Below, in pieces: positions 1 to 8,667 of a stretch of 64,000 bases of DNA. The first letter of the stretch is position 1. The number at the start of each line of letters is the position of its first letter. The notes under the pieces are model-generated. The model saw only the letters and a program-made list of their open reading frames with translations, was not told the origin of the DNA and made no database searches. This DNA is from Sphingobacterium mizutaii (lineage in GTDB: Bacteria; Bacteroidota; Bacteroidia; Sphingobacteriales; Sphingobacteriaceae): positions 3,348,001-3,412,000 of the forward strand of contig NZ_LT906468.1 of the NCBI RefSeq assembly GCF_900187125.1, given 5' to 3'. The translations under genes and the position numbers were made by a program.

Positions 1-518
1 TTTGCCATCGCCTGTCCCGGAACGACCTTCGACTGCATGATATACTCATCGATATGTCTCGGGAAAACACCTTGGTTCTCGAAGAAGTTACCATAGAAAG
101 TGAATTTATCTTTGATGGTAACACCAGCTTGAACACCACGTGTATTTAACCAAGTGGTCCTTTTATCAGGATCAATCATTTCCGTACCGATAACAAAATC
201 AGGTAAAACATCTAAATAAAAGGTATGGTCGTCTTTTTCAACTTGCACAAGATGCTCATTGAAAATCTTGCGCATAAACCAATTATCAGAATCCACAGCA
301 TTCAATGATTGAATCGAATCCATCTTCTCTAACAATCGCCCTTTGAACAAATAGGGTTTTGAAGAAGTATGATAACGTGTATTTGGGGAGTACAACTCCT
401 CATCGTACTTTTGATAATGCTGAAAAGAGTAAGGCTGATTTTTGACTTGCGCATGCAATTGGCCAATGGCACTAATGCTGAGCAGTCCGGCTATGGCAAA
501 TGATAAAGTATGTTTCAT
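1..518 (-). CDS. Secreted, probably outer-membrane protein, 5' part (cut by window edge)
   Basis: The first 172 codons of a leftward gene that runs off the window. Residues 1–24 are a clear signal peptide (MKHT, hydrophobic core, then LHAQ), so the product is exported. From about residue 95 the chain alternates short hydrophobic and polar stretches (DFVIG, NTRGVQAGV, FTFYGNFFENQGVFP, DEYI, VVPGQ). I recall similar spacing in the Bacteroidota family containing RemB- and Wzi-like outer-membrane proteins; this is memory-based inference, not a match. The ATG is at 516–518, and a TAnnTTTG-type element (TACCTTTG, 575–582) lies upstream on the same strand. The C-terminal barrel region that would settle the call is outside the window. 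Confidence 0.6.
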   Translation of the reverse strand, partial: MKHTLSFAIAGLLSISAIGQLHAQVKNQPYSFQHYQKYDEELYSPNTRYHTSSKPYLFKGRLLEKMDSIQSLNAVDSDNWFMRKIFNEHLVQVEKDDHTFYLDVLPDFVIGTEMIDPDKRTTWLNTRGVQAGVTIKDKFTFYGNFFENQGVFPRHIDEYIMQSKVVPGQAMA

Positions 519-574
519 AAATTATTAGTCGAGATGTTTGGGCTATACTATCAAATTTTATTCCTAAAAACTCC

Positions 575-582
575 CAAAGGTA
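575..582 (-). promoter_or_regulatory. Bacteroidota -7 element
   Basis: TACCTTTG on the minus strand matches the TAnnTTTG consensus and would give a leader of roughly 50 nt for the leftward gene starting at 518. No convincing TTG -33 element is at the usual distance. Confidence 0.4.
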
Positions 583-711
583 CTTTTATTAATTGAGCTA
601 AACTTAATTTTGCTCATATTAAACGCTAAAACGTTTAGTCTAGACAAGGTAAAATCAAGTACAATTTGTATATTGCTACCTAATTAATTGTAAAACTATT
701 CTATTAAAAAT

Positions 712-2133
712 ATGAAGCGTAGAACTTTTCTTCAAAATTCTGCCTTATTGGGCGCAGGAATGCTAGCTAGCAAGTTCTCTTTTGCTGAGGGAATCAATGA
801 CTTTCCTGTGGTCCGTACTCCGGTAGACAAACGCCATTTCAGCAGTAAGTTGGTGGAAGGCATGATCAAGGAATTCCAGAAAAATGTAGCCGATAAGGAA
901 TTAGGTTGGATGTTCAACAACTGCCTTCCCAATACCTTGGACACAACCGTATATGATGAATCTAAAGGCGATAGAAAATTGACTTATGTCATCACGGGCG
1001 ACATCGATGCGATGTGGCTTCGCGACAGTAGTGCACAGGTATGGCCCTACATTCAGTTTGTCAATAAGGACAAAGATCTAAAAAACATGATCCTGGGTTT
1101 GATCAACAAACAATCCGAATGTATCAATATCGACCCTTATGCCAATGCATTTTATAATGACCCGACAAAAAAAGGGGAATGGTTTACTGATCACACCGAC
1201 ATGAAACCAGGAATGCATGAACGAAAATGGGAGATCGACTCACTTTGCTACCCTATCCGTCTTGCTTATCGCTATTGGAAGGAAACAAATGACAAAACCC
1301 CATTTGATGACACCTGGGTTAAAGCACAAGAAGCAACTTTAAGAACTTTTAAAGAACAACAACGTAAAAACGGATTAGGACCCTATAAGTTTGAAAGAAC
1401 CACATCTAGAGGTTCCGATACCCTACAGGTCGATGGATATGGGTACCCTGTAAACCCAGTTGGCTTGATCGTTTCCAGCTTCCGTCCTTCCGATGACTGT
1501 AGTATCTTCGGGTTCTTGATCCCTTCTAATCTCTTTGCCATTGTCAGCCTTCGTCAGTCTGCCGAAATCCTTCGCAAGGTTAAAAACAATACTACCTTAG
1601 CTTCGGAAATGGAAGCCCTTGCCAACGAAGTTGAAGCAGCTGTCAAGCAATATGGCATTATAGACCATCCTACCCATGGCCGTGTTTATGCATTTGAAGT
1701 GGATGGATTTGGTAGTTACTTGATGATGGATGATGCCAATGTACCAAGTTTATTGGCTCTTCCCTATTTAGGTGCAGTTGATGTAAATGATGAAGTGTAC
1801 CAAAGAACAAGGAACTTTATCCTATCCGACAAAAACCCATTCTTCTTTAAGGGAAAATTTGCTGAAGGAATCGGTGGGCCACATATCGGCCGCGATATGA
1901 TTTGGCCAATGTCCATCATCATGCGCGCAAATACATCAAACAATGATGAAGAAATTCGTCAGTGTGTGCAAACTTTAAAGAAAACGCATGGGGGAACAGG
2001 CTTTATGCATGAATCTTTCCATAAAGATGATCCTAAAAAATTCACCCGTCACTGGTTCGCATGGACCAATACTTTATTTGGCGAATTGATGTGGAAACTC
2101 TATAAAGAAAAACCAGAGCTTTTAAAATCATAA
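712..2133 (+). CDS. GH125 exo-alpha-1,6-mannosidase-type glycoside hydrolase
   Basis: A 473-residue protein of the metal-independent GH125 family (formerly DUF1237), which removes terminal alpha-1,6-linked mannose. The family signature DAMWLRDSSAQVWPYI is at about residues 98–113, followed by the long helical (alpha/alpha)6-barrel region with LRQSAEIL and GGPHIGRDMIWPMS. The N-terminus MKRRTFLQNSALLGAG is a twin-arginine signal (RR at 3–4, then TFLQ), so it is probably exported folded to the periplasm. The gene stands alone: the upstream gene is divergent, and a strong terminator follows at 2141–2175. No SusC/SusD pair or other glycan genes are nearby, so this is not a visible polysaccharide utilisation locus. 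Family assignment is firm; the natural substrate (mannan or N-glycan) is inferred. Confidence 0.9.
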   Translation: MKRRTFLQNSALLGAGMLASKFSFAEGINDFPVVRTPVDKRHFSSKLVEGMIKEFQKNVADKELGWMFNNCLPNTLDTTVYDESKGDRKLTYVITGDIDAMWLRDSSAQVWPYIQFVNKDKDLKNMILGLINKQSECINIDPYANAFYNDPTKKGEWFTDHTDMKPGMHERKWEIDSLCYPIRLAYRYWKETNDKTPFDDTWVKAQEATLRTFKEQQRKNGLGPYKFERTTSRGSDTLQVDGYGYPVNPVGLIVSSFRPSDDCSIFGFLIPSNLFAIVSLRQSAEILRKVKNNTTLASEMEALANEVEAAVKQYGIIDHPTHGRVYAFEVDGFGSYLMMDDANVPSLLALPYLGAVDVNDEVYQRTRNFILSDKNPFFFKGKFAEGIGGPHIGRDMIWPMSIIMRANTSNNDEEIRQCVQTLKKTHGGTGFMHESFHKDDPKKFTRHWFAWTNTLFGELMWKLYKEKPELLKS

Positions 2134-2140
2134 CAAGATA

Positions 2141-2175
2141 AAAGCCCTCAAAATTAAAGTTTTGAGGGCTTTTTT
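2141..2175 (+). terminator. Rho-independent terminator after the GH125 gene
   Basis: AAAGCCCTCAAAA (2141–2153) pairs perfectly with TTTTGAGGGCTTT (2160–2172) around a 6-nt loop and is followed by T. The A-rich left flank means it can also serve the leftward lipoprotein gene ending at 2196. Confidence 0.85.
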
Positions 2176-2195
2176 ATTTTCAAGTATCAGGTAAT

Positions 2196-3053
2196 CTAAC
2201 TTCTTGGCTCTGCTATTACAACGTGATATATATCAGTAGAAATCTTAGGATCCTGACTTGGCGAAGCCAATAAAACGATATTATTTTTTGCCGTTTGCCA
2301 GATCTTCACTGGATAGTAATTAGCCTCCAAGGGATTTTTAAAAAGCTCTTTATATTTTCCAATGAGATTAGATTTTTTAACATCACCTGTATAATCAAAT
2401 TGACTTTCTCCAAAATTTGTATTGATGCATTTTGTTAATGCATTGTAGGACAACTCGGAATATTCGTCTCCCAAGGTACCTCTGCCCAAACCAAATTCTA
2501 GTCTAGCAAATGGTTTTTCTCCAGTAATATTACTTTTTAGATTAAAATGTTCTTTACTAAAAGTATTATTTGAACTGTAAAACTCTGTATCCTTTCCATC
2601 CTTCCAATTTATTCCTAAGAAGTCTTTTGAGTTTTTAACAAGAAATTCTACCGAATCTCTTCTTACAACGGCGTTATCCTTAAAAGCTGATAAATATAGA
2701 GTGTAGGTCCCTGGTATGGAAAATGCAAAACCGACCTTTACAGTTACTGAGGCTTTAGTTTTGGATTCGAAATACATCTTTGGAATTTCCCAATGAACAG
2801 AATCAAATATTCCCATATATGAAATTCCAACTTCAAAAGGATCAGCTTTCTCGCCTTCTAAACCCAGAAAAGCATCCACATTTTCGAATAGACTCAGATT
2901 CGACTTATTTGCATTGATGGTAATTTTCGGATATTCTACAGATGGTTTGGGCTCTGGCTCTGGTTCAGGTTTAGGATCTGGTTTAATCTCATTCTTTGAA
3001 CATGATGCCAACATTGCTACAAGGGCAATAAGGGTTAGTGTGAATTTTCTCAT
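2196..3053 (-). CDS. Lipoprotein of unknown function
   Basis: A 285-residue lipoprotein. The signal peptide ends in the lipobox LASC with the lipidated Cys at 18, followed by SKNE and a Pro/Glu/Lys linker (about residues 24–38, PDPKPEPEPEPKP). The remainder is moderately acidic and rich in aromatic and beta-prone segments; residues about 45–150 look like one or two immunoglobulin-like beta domains (ITINANKSNLSLFENVDAF, then SVTVKVGFAF and TYTLYLSAF), and the C-terminal part contains LGLGRGTLGDEYSELSYNALTKCI. I do not recognise the family. It is transcribed alone, convergent with the GH125 gene and divergent from murI. Outer-leaflet exposure is possible, but no sorting signal can be proven. 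Confidence 0.75.
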   Translation of the reverse strand: MRKFTLTLIALVAMLASCSKNEIKPDPKPEPEPEPKPSVEYPKITINANKSNLSLFENVDAFLGLEGEKADPFEVGISYMGIFDSVHWEIPKMYFESKTKASVTVKVGFAFSIPGTYTLYLSAFKDNAVVRRDSVEFLVKNSKDFLGINWKDGKDTEFYSSNNTFSKEHFNLKSNITGEKPFARLEFGLGRGTLGDEYSELSYNALTKCINTNFGESQFDYTGDVKKSNLIGKYKELFKNPLEANYYPVKIWQTAKNNIVLLASPSQDPKISTDIYHVVIAEPRS

Positions 3054-3301
3054 AACGAATAAATGGAATAGTTAATAATTACTTCTACAGTCAAATACCG
3101 ATCTAAATATCAATGTATCTCACTAACAAAATGACCAATTTTATTTCGATTGGTTTAAATAAATCTGTAAATTTAATATTGAGTTAACATTGCCAACAGA
3201 ACGCGATTTGTGTTAACGGAAAAAATCAGACTTTGCAGAGTATTTTTCGTCAAGATGTCAACGAAGCGAACACAAATTATCTGCAACAATTTCTGCAATC
3301 A

Positions 3302-3333
3302 TTTGCATTTGAAAGCATAATCTGCAACCTTTG
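3302..3333 (+). promoter_or_regulatory. Promoter for murI
   Basis: TTTG (3302–3305), 20 bases, then AACCTTTG (3326–3333), one base off TAnnTTTG. The spacing is ideal for the Bacteroidota primary sigma factor, giving a leader of about 20–25 nt before the ATG at 3362. The rest of the 3054–3361 gap shows nothing else. Confidence 0.6.
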
Positions 3334-3361
3334 TATCAATTTTTAGGAAAGCAAAATATTC

Positions 3362-4186
3362 ATGTCTGCACAAAACAATCCCGGTCCTATTGGCATTTTT
3401 GATTCTGGTTATGGCGGTCTCACAGTTTTCAAAGAGATCCATAAGCATCTTCCAGATTACGATTACATCTATTTAGGAGACAATGCAAGGGTTCCATACG
3501 GTACACGATCGTTTGAGACAGTTTATGAATATACTAAAGAATGTGTTTTCAAATTATTCGAATTGGGTTGCAATCTGGTAATACTGGCCTGCAATACTGC
3601 ATCCGCCAAAGCCTTAAGAACCATCCAGCAGCATGACCTCCCCGAAGGCAAAAAAGTACTTGGTGTTATCCGTCCAACCTCTGAGGTCGTTAATGAATTT
3701 ACAAAAAGCAATAAAGTAGGCATCTTGGCTACCCAAGGAACCGTAAACTCCAATTCTTACGTCCTTGAAATCAATAAATTTCATCCACAGATCGAAGTAT
3801 TCCAACATGCTTGTCCATTCTGGGTTCCTTTAGTTGAAAACAACGAACTGGAAAGCGAAGGTGCAAATTTCTTCGTACAACAGGACATTCAACAATTGAT
3901 TGCCAATTCACCGGAAATAGACACCATCTTATTAGCATGTACCCACTATCCTTTGCTACTACCATTGATCGAGAAATATACTCCAAAGGGGATCAATATT
4001 ATTTCTCAAGGAAAATTGGTGGCTGAAAGCTTGGTAGATTACTTAAAGAGACATCCTGAAGTCGAAGAGAAATGCTCAAAATCAAGATCACTTCAATTCT
4101 TTACTACAGATGACCCAGATGATTTCAACCAGAAGGCAGAAATTTTCTTTGGTAAAAAAATCAGCTCCAAGTTTATCAAGGTTTAA
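3362..4186 (+). CDS. murI: Glutamate racemase
   Basis: A 274-residue MurI that interconverts L- and D-glutamate to supply D-Glu for peptidoglycan stems in the cytoplasm. Both catalytic cysteines are visible: C77 in LACNTASA and C193 in LACTHYPLL. The N-terminal GIFDSGYGGLTV substrate loop and DNARVPYG are also present. Length is normal. In many Bacteroidota murI closes the bamA–ompH cluster; here it stands about 53 kb from bamA and is monocistronic with its own promoter. The next gene starts 80 nt downstream and has no obvious functional link. Confidence 0.96.
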   Translation: MSAQNNPGPIGIFDSGYGGLTVFKEIHKHLPDYDYIYLGDNARVPYGTRSFETVYEYTKECVFKLFELGCNLVILACNTASAKALRTIQQHDLPEGKKVLGVIRPTSEVVNEFTKSNKVGILATQGTVNSNSYVLEINKFHPQIEVFQHACPFWVPLVENNELESEGANFFVQQDIQQLIANSPEIDTILLACTHYPLLLPLIEKYTPKGINIISQGKLVAESLVDYLKRHPEVEEKCSKSRSLQFFTTDDPDDFNQKAEIFFGKKISSKFIKV

Positions 4187-4266
4187 AACCCATCTTGCGT
4201 TAAATTAAGTTAATAATCTAAAAGCTAACCTTTTACTCTTTATTTTTAGGTATAAACTATGCCTAA

Positions 4267-5013
4267 ATGAGAATCCTCCTGCTTTTTCTTCTGGTCCTAT
4301 GGGGAACACTTGCCCAAGCCCAAACCGTCAATGGTATCCTTAGAGATTCAGAGACAGGAAGGATCGTGGTCAGGGCAAAGGTAAAAAGCAGTATTGCGGA
4401 AGCTTTTACCGATCAGCAAGGAAAATTCTCAATCAGGGTTATGCAGCGGGACAGTCTTTTTTTCTATCATCAAGGCTATCAAGTATTGAAGATTAACCTT
4501 TACATGGACCAGCCGCAAAAAGATTTATCCATAATTTCTTTAAAACCGAGTTATATTGCCATTGAAGAAGTAAAGGTTGAAGGAAAAACCAAGCAAAAAG
4601 ATTCCACTCAAATCAAAATCGACCTGGGCATCCCAAAAACCCCTAAATATCGGCAAGTGTTCTTAGGTAGAGCGGATATGTCGGGCAATCCAAGAGGTTT
4701 CTTGGCAAATGGAAGTACGGCAAGGTTGTTTACCATAGATTTGCTAGCGGTCAAGAGAATGCTTTTTAAGAGCAAAGTAAAAGTTCCTTTAGAAGAACAA
4801 TTGAAGGCTGATGAGTACAGCATACAATATATCGACATGACATTCACAAAGGAATTAATCGAAGAAATGACCGGACTGAAAGGCGATCAGGCTATAATCT
4901 TCCAAAACACCTACAGACCAAACTATGAAGATTTTTCTAAAATGTCAGATTACGAACTCCGTGCCTATATCAAAAACCGATTTGAAGAATATAAATCAAT
5001 AACCCAAAAATAA
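4267..5013 (+). CDS. Secreted protein with a carboxypeptidase-regulatory-like domain
   Basis: A 248-residue exported protein. Residues 1–19 are a signal peptide (MRILLLFLLVLWGTLAQAQ). Residues about 20–105 form a CarboxypepD_reg-like beta-sandwich: VNGILRDSETGRIV…AKVKSS…AFTDQQGKFSIRV…DSLFFYHQGYQ. This is the domain that also begins TonB-dependent SusC proteins, but no plug or barrel follows. The C-terminal half (about 125–248) is charged, without transmembrane segments, and is not recognised. Such stand-alone proteins are common in Bacteroidota and mostly uncharacterised. A bidirectional terminator immediately after the stop separates it from the convergent sufE. Confidence 0.75.
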   Translation: MRILLLFLLVLWGTLAQAQTVNGILRDSETGRIVVRAKVKSSIAEAFTDQQGKFSIRVMQRDSLFFYHQGYQVLKINLYMDQPQKDLSIISLKPSYIAIEEVKVEGKTKQKDSTQIKIDLGIPKTPKYRQVFLGRADMSGNPRGFLANGSTARLFTIDLLAVKRMLFKSKVKVPLEEQLKADEYSIQYIDMTFTKELIEEMTGLKGDQAIIFQNTYRPNYEDFSKMSDYELRAYIKNRFEEYKSITQK

Positions 5014-5038
5014 AAAAGCTGCCCAAGGGCAGCTTTTG
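5014..5038. terminator. Bidirectional terminator between convergent genes
   Basis: AAAAGCTGCCC (5014–5024), a 2-nt loop, GGGCAGCTTTT (5027–5037). A and T runs on either side serve both the rightward gene ending at 5013 and the leftward sufE ending at 5043. Confidence 0.85.
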
Positions 5039-5042
5039 TTTC

Positions 5043-5468
5043 TTATGATACTTTGGCCTGTAAGGCTAAGCCATATAATTTCATCTGTTTAACCATGGAA
5101 AGCAATCCATTTGCCCTAGTCGGAGAAAGGTGCTCTTTTAATCCAATCTGATCGATAAAATATAGGTCAGCATCCGCAATTTCTTTTGGACTATGCCCTG
5201 ATAGTACTTTTACCATGAGACTTACCAAACCTTTAGTGATGACCGCATCAGAATCAGCGGTAAAATATAATTTTCCATCATCTTTCAATTCAGGGACCAA
5301 CCAAACTTTGGACTGGCATCCTTTGATGATATATTGATCTTGTCTGTTGGATTCATCAATCAATGGCAGTTCTTTCCCTAATTGGATGATGAGCTCATAT
5401 TTCTCCATCCAATCTTGATAAAAGGAAAAATCCTCAATCAATTCATCCTGTATTTCATTAATCGTCAT
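5043..5468 (-). CDS. sufE: SufE cysteine desulfuration protein
   Basis: A 141-residue SufE that takes persulfide sulfur from SufS for Fe-S cluster assembly. The acceptor cysteine is C51 in IIKGCQSKVW, inside the conserved Q-Y-I-I-K-G-C-Q-S segment; helices before and after fit the SufE fold. It starts 6 nt after sufS ends, so the two are co-transcribed with sufS first. The scaffold and ATPase genes sufB, sufC and sufD are not in this window, so the suf genes are split in this genome or lie elsewhere. Confidence 0.95.
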   Translation of the reverse strand: MTINEIQDELIEDFSFYQDWMEKYELIIQLGKELPLIDESNRQDQYIIKGCQSKVWLVPELKDDGKLYFTADSDAVITKGLVSLMVKVLSGHSPKEIADADLYFIDQIGLKEHLSPTRANGLLSMVKQMKLYGLALQAKVS

Positions 5469-5474
5469 AATCTT

Positions 5475-6698
5475 TTATACTAACATGGCAACAGCTCTCT
5501 TCACTCCTGCTACCAATGCGTCGATTTCTTCTTTCGTGTTATAAACCGCTAAACTTGCCCTTACTGTTCCTGGAATATGGAACTGCTCCATGACAGGTTG
5601 AGCACAGTGATGCCCTGTACGAACCGCGATGCCTAGTTTATCCAATAGCACACCGATATCGTATGGATGGGTACCTTCTACAACAAAGGAAATCACAGAT
5701 GATTTCTCTTTTGCTGTTCCGATAAACTTGATGCCCTCCACTTCTTTAAGCCTTTCCGTGGCATAGGCCAACAATTCATCCTCATACTTCTTGATATTAT
5801 CCAATCCCAAATGGTTGATATAATCAATCGCTGCATTTAAGGCAATTCCAGCTTCAATGTTAGGGGTACCTGCTTCAAACTTAAATGGAAGTTCATTGTA
5901 AGTGGTTTTCTCAAAGGTCACATCCTTGATCATATCTCCACCACCTTGGTATGGAGGCATCTTATTCAACCATTCTTCCTTCCCGTACAATACCCCAACA
6001 CCAGTTGGGCCGTACATCTTATGTCCAGAAAAAACCAAGAAATCTACATCCAGTTCCTGAACATCGATTTTAATATGCTGAACAGCCTGTGCCGCATCAA
6101 TCAAAACCGGGATATTTTGGGCATGCGCCAATTCGATGATTTCTTTGACAGGGTTAATGGTTCCTAATGCATTTGAAACATAATTCACAGAAACGATTTT
6201 GGTTTTAGGACCCAACAAGGATTTATAGGCATCCATATCCAATTCACCAGCTTCTGTCATCGGAATCACTTTCAAGGAAGCACCCTTCACTTCACAGATC
6301 ATCTGCCAAGGCACAATATTAGAATGGTGCTCCATAGCCGAAATAATGACCTCATCCCCAGCAGAAATAAATTCTTGCCCAAAACAGGTTGCCACTAGGT
6401 TAATGCTGTCTGTTGTTCCTTTGGTAATAATGATTTCATAATCATGCTTAGCATGTATGAATTCCTGAACCTTCCTACGAGTCACCTCAAAGGCATCCGT
6501 GGAAATCTGACTTAGGTAGTGAACTCCACGATGAACATTGCTGTTCATATCGGTATAATAGTTTAGGATGGCGTCAATGACAGCTTTGGGCTTCTGCGTT
6601 GTTGCACCATTATCTAAATAGACCAAAGGCTTCCCGTTTACCTCACGTTTCAAAATCGGGAAATCTTCTCTTATCGCTTTGATGTCTAATGTATTCAA
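5475..6698 (-). CDS. sufS: SufS-type cysteine desulfurase (TTG start)
   Basis: A 407-residue PLP enzyme (class V aminotransferase fold, group II desulfurase) releasing sulfur from cysteine. The PLP lysine is K227 in FSGHKMYGPTG and the active-site cysteine is C365 in RTGHHCAQP; LDNGATTQKP lies near residue 30. The start is TTG at 6696–6698: an in-frame stop lies three codons upstream and the next ATG would delete the first 50 residues, including the conserved N-terminal helix and DNGATTQKP loop. A TAACTTTG element at 6723–6730 provides the promoter. It forms an operon with sufE. Confidence 0.95.
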   Translation of the reverse strand: MNTLDIKAIREDFPILKREVNGKPLVYLDNGATTQKPKAVIDAILNYYTDMNSNVHRGVHYLSQISTDAFEVTRRKVQEFIHAKHDYEIIITKGTTDSINLVATCFGQEFISAGDEVIISAMEHHSNIVPWQMICEVKGASLKVIPMTEAGELDMDAYKSLLGPKTKIVSVNYVSNALGTINPVKEIIELAHAQNIPVLIDAAQAVQHIKIDVQELDVDFLVFSGHKMYGPTGVGVLYGKEEWLNKMPPYQGGGDMIKDVTFEKTTYNELPFKFEAGTPNIEAGIALNAAIDYINHLGLDNIKKYEDELLAYATERLKEVEGIKFIGTAKEKSSVISFVVEGTHPYDIGVLLDKLGIAVRTGHHCAQPVMEQFHIPGTVRASLAVYNTKEEIDALVAGVKRAVAMLV

Positions 6699-6722
6699 TT
6701 CTAACTAATTTTAATTAACACA

Positions 6723-6730
6723 CAAAGTTA
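6723..6730 (-). promoter_or_regulatory. -7 element for sufS–sufE
   Basis: TAACTTTG on the minus strand, a full TAnnTTTG match about 25 nt upstream of the sufS TTG start. No well-spaced -33 TTG is seen. Confidence 0.45.
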
Positions 6731-6836
6731 AGATATAATAAAACATATCGGGCATCAATAAAGTTATTTATAAGTAATAATCCATTTGGAGGTTTGAAAT
6801 ATTGAAATATTAAATTATTATTAAGAGCAGATTGAC

Positions 6837-6844
6837 TACCTTTG
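6837..6844 (+). promoter_or_regulatory. -7 element very close to the desaturase start
   Basis: TACCTTTG matches TAnnTTTG exactly and ends 8 nt before the ATG at 6853. It argues that the true start is 6853 and not the upstream TTG at 6832, and implies an almost absent 5' leader. Confidence 0.5.
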
Positions 6845-6852
6845 TTATAATT

Positions 6853-7845
6853 ATGCAAGAACTACCTTTAAACATACCAGAAGGCTCAAGAAAAGAGGTT
6901 ATGACCTACTTGGAACCCTTCATGCTCAATGAAATGTCCGAGTATCTAAAACCTGTTGAAGATATGTGGCAACCAGCAGATTTTCTGCCTGATTCCGCAA
7001 GAGACACTTTTTTTGAGGAAGTCCGTGATTTACAGGAAAGCGCTAAGGAATTACCTTACGACTTAGTAGCCGTGCTAATTGGTGATACAGTTACCGAAGA
7101 AGCATTACCAACCTATGAGTCTTGGTTGACGATGGTAGAAGATGTCAACAAAAACGAACAAGGTGGCTGGATGAGATGGGTTCGCGCATGGACCGCAGAA
7201 GAAAACCGTCACGGTGATCTGCTAAACAAATACCTTTACCTGTCTGGTAGAATTGACATGAAACAATTCGAGATCTCCGTTCAATATCTGATCAAGGATG
7301 GTTTCGACATCGGTACTGGTGCCGATCCATACAGAAACTTTATATATACCTCTTTTCAGGAATTAGCAACGAATGTTTCACACAGACGTGTAGCTGCCCT
7401 TTCTAAAAAAAGTGGTGATAAATTACTTGCAAAAATGTGTGGTGTAATTGCTTCGGATGAGGCAAGACATGCCAAAGCCTATATGTCCTTTATTTCTCAT
7501 GCCATGGTCGTTGACCCAAGCGAAGTAATGATTGCTTTTGAAGACATGATGAAGAAAAAGATCGTGATGCCGGCACACTTCTTAAGAGAATCTGGAGAAC
7601 CCCAAGGTGGAGCTTTCGCCCATTTCTCAGATGCCGCTCAAAGATTAGGTGTCTATACAGCAGTTGACTATGTTGATATTCTAAAAGAATTGATCAATGA
7701 TTGGAAAATTGATCAAGTTTCCGGATTAAATGAACAAGGTGAAAAAGCTCGCGACTATCTAATGCGCCTTCCAGATCGCTTATTGCGCCTGGCAGACCGC
7801 ATGAAAGTCCCAGAAAAACAATATAATTTCAAGTGGATCTATTAA
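6853..7845 (+). CDS. Acyl-ACP desaturase (ferritin-like di-iron)
   Basis: A 330-residue soluble di-iron desaturase of the stearoyl-ACP 9-desaturase family (FA_desaturase_2), which introduces a cis double bond into ACP-bound fatty acids. The two EXXH iron motifs are visible as EENRHGDLL and DEARHAKAY, with further Glu ligands in preceding helices (for example GDTVTEEALPTYES). The start is placed at ATG 6853; an in-frame TTG at 6832 lies before the promoter element and is unlikely. The gene is monocistronic with a very strong terminator at 7858–7898. Bacterial members need a ferredoxin or similar electron donor; a ferredoxin and its reductase are encoded 5–6 kb downstream, but a link is only speculation. 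Confidence 0.93.
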   Translation: MQELPLNIPEGSRKEVMTYLEPFMLNEMSEYLKPVEDMWQPADFLPDSARDTFFEEVRDLQESAKELPYDLVAVLIGDTVTEEALPTYESWLTMVEDVNKNEQGGWMRWVRAWTAEENRHGDLLNKYLYLSGRIDMKQFEISVQYLIKDGFDIGTGADPYRNFIYTSFQELATNVSHRRVAALSKKSGDKLLAKMCGVIASDEARHAKAYMSFISHAMVVDPSEVMIAFEDMMKKKIVMPAHFLRESGEPQGGAFAHFSDAAQRLGVYTAVDYVDILKELINDWKIDQVSGLNEQGEKARDYLMRLPDRLLRLADRMKVPEKQYNFKWIY

Positions 7846-7857
7846 ACCCTTGAATCT

Positions 7858-7900
7858 AAAACCAAAAGAGACTGCAAATTGCGGTCTCTTTTGGTTTTAG
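7858..7900 (+). terminator. Strong Rho-independent terminator after the desaturase
   Basis: AAAACCAAAAGAGAC (7858–7872) pairs perfectly with GTCTCTTTTGGTTTT (7884–7898), with GC/GC continuing towards the loop. Confidence 0.9.
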
Positions 7901-7903
7901 AGA

Positions 7904-8501
7904 TTTGAACCAGGATGGAAGGGATAAGAGGATGGACCAAGATCATTTTGGCAATATGACGCTGGAAATTCCCCAGTACTGTAGGGGCTTATTGCATAAG
8001 CCCGCTTCATATTTGAATAATTAATAGGTTAGCATTGGCGTACTTTCTTGCATCTTCGGTTTCCCCACAGCGTCATTCTGACGAAGGAAAAATCTCGGAA
8101 CCATGCAAACAACGATTGAAATGGCGTACTTTCCTGCACCTTCGCTTCCCCTTACAGTTCATTCTGACACAGGAAAAATCTCGGAACTATACCAAAATCC
8201 AATTTTGAAATCAATAAGGATTGTATTAGCGTACAGGTCCTGCACCTTCGGTGCAGAATGACAGCACGTTTTTTAACATTGCCGTACAGATTCTTCACTC
8301 TTCGTTCAGAATCAAAATGCGCTAAATAGGGATTCAGAGCGCAGCGAAGAATCTATTTTTGTTTTTTTAGGAGGTTGGGGTAATTCCGAAATCGTAAGAT
8401 GAAGAAACTATTTAAATGAAAGGATAGTTCCGAGACCCTTCGGCGGTGCCATCAGGGTGACACGCAAGGTTAAAAAAAATATCCCACCCACGCTGTGGGT
8501 T
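7904..8501 (+). repeat. Composite non-coding repeat, copy 1
   Basis: No credible gene is present. Ordered sub-elements: TTTGAACCAGGATG (7904–7917); palindrome GGGCTTAT-tgc-ATAAGCCC (7985–8003) inside GTAGGGG…CCCGC; a GCGTACAGG unit with hairpin CTGCACC-ttc-GGTGCAG (8229–8256); AGATTCTTC (8288–8296) complementary to GAAGAATCT (8346–8354); CGAAATCGTAAGATGA (8387–8402); ACCCAC-gct-GTGGGT (8486–8500). The same elements in the same order recur at 44877–45330. Two related units at about 8034–8110 and 8118–8190 (GGCGTACTTTC … AAAAATCTCGGAAC) are internal duplications. Hairpin content, intergenic location and lack of coding capacity resemble REP/BIME elements mobilised by RAYT transposases (inference); no transposase lies in the window. 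Confidence 0.75.
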
Positions 8502-8667
8502 CCCAGCTCATACAAACACCATCCTTCCGGAGGAAGTCCTTTAGCCTCCGGCTCATTTCCAGTGGCGGAAAAATGGATAGAATGCCGTCGACCTGTGCGA
8601 TGGGATTGCTAAAATAATTCTGCCCTTCTGGGGCAGTTTAACGCAAAAAAACGTTCTTCCCCTGTGA

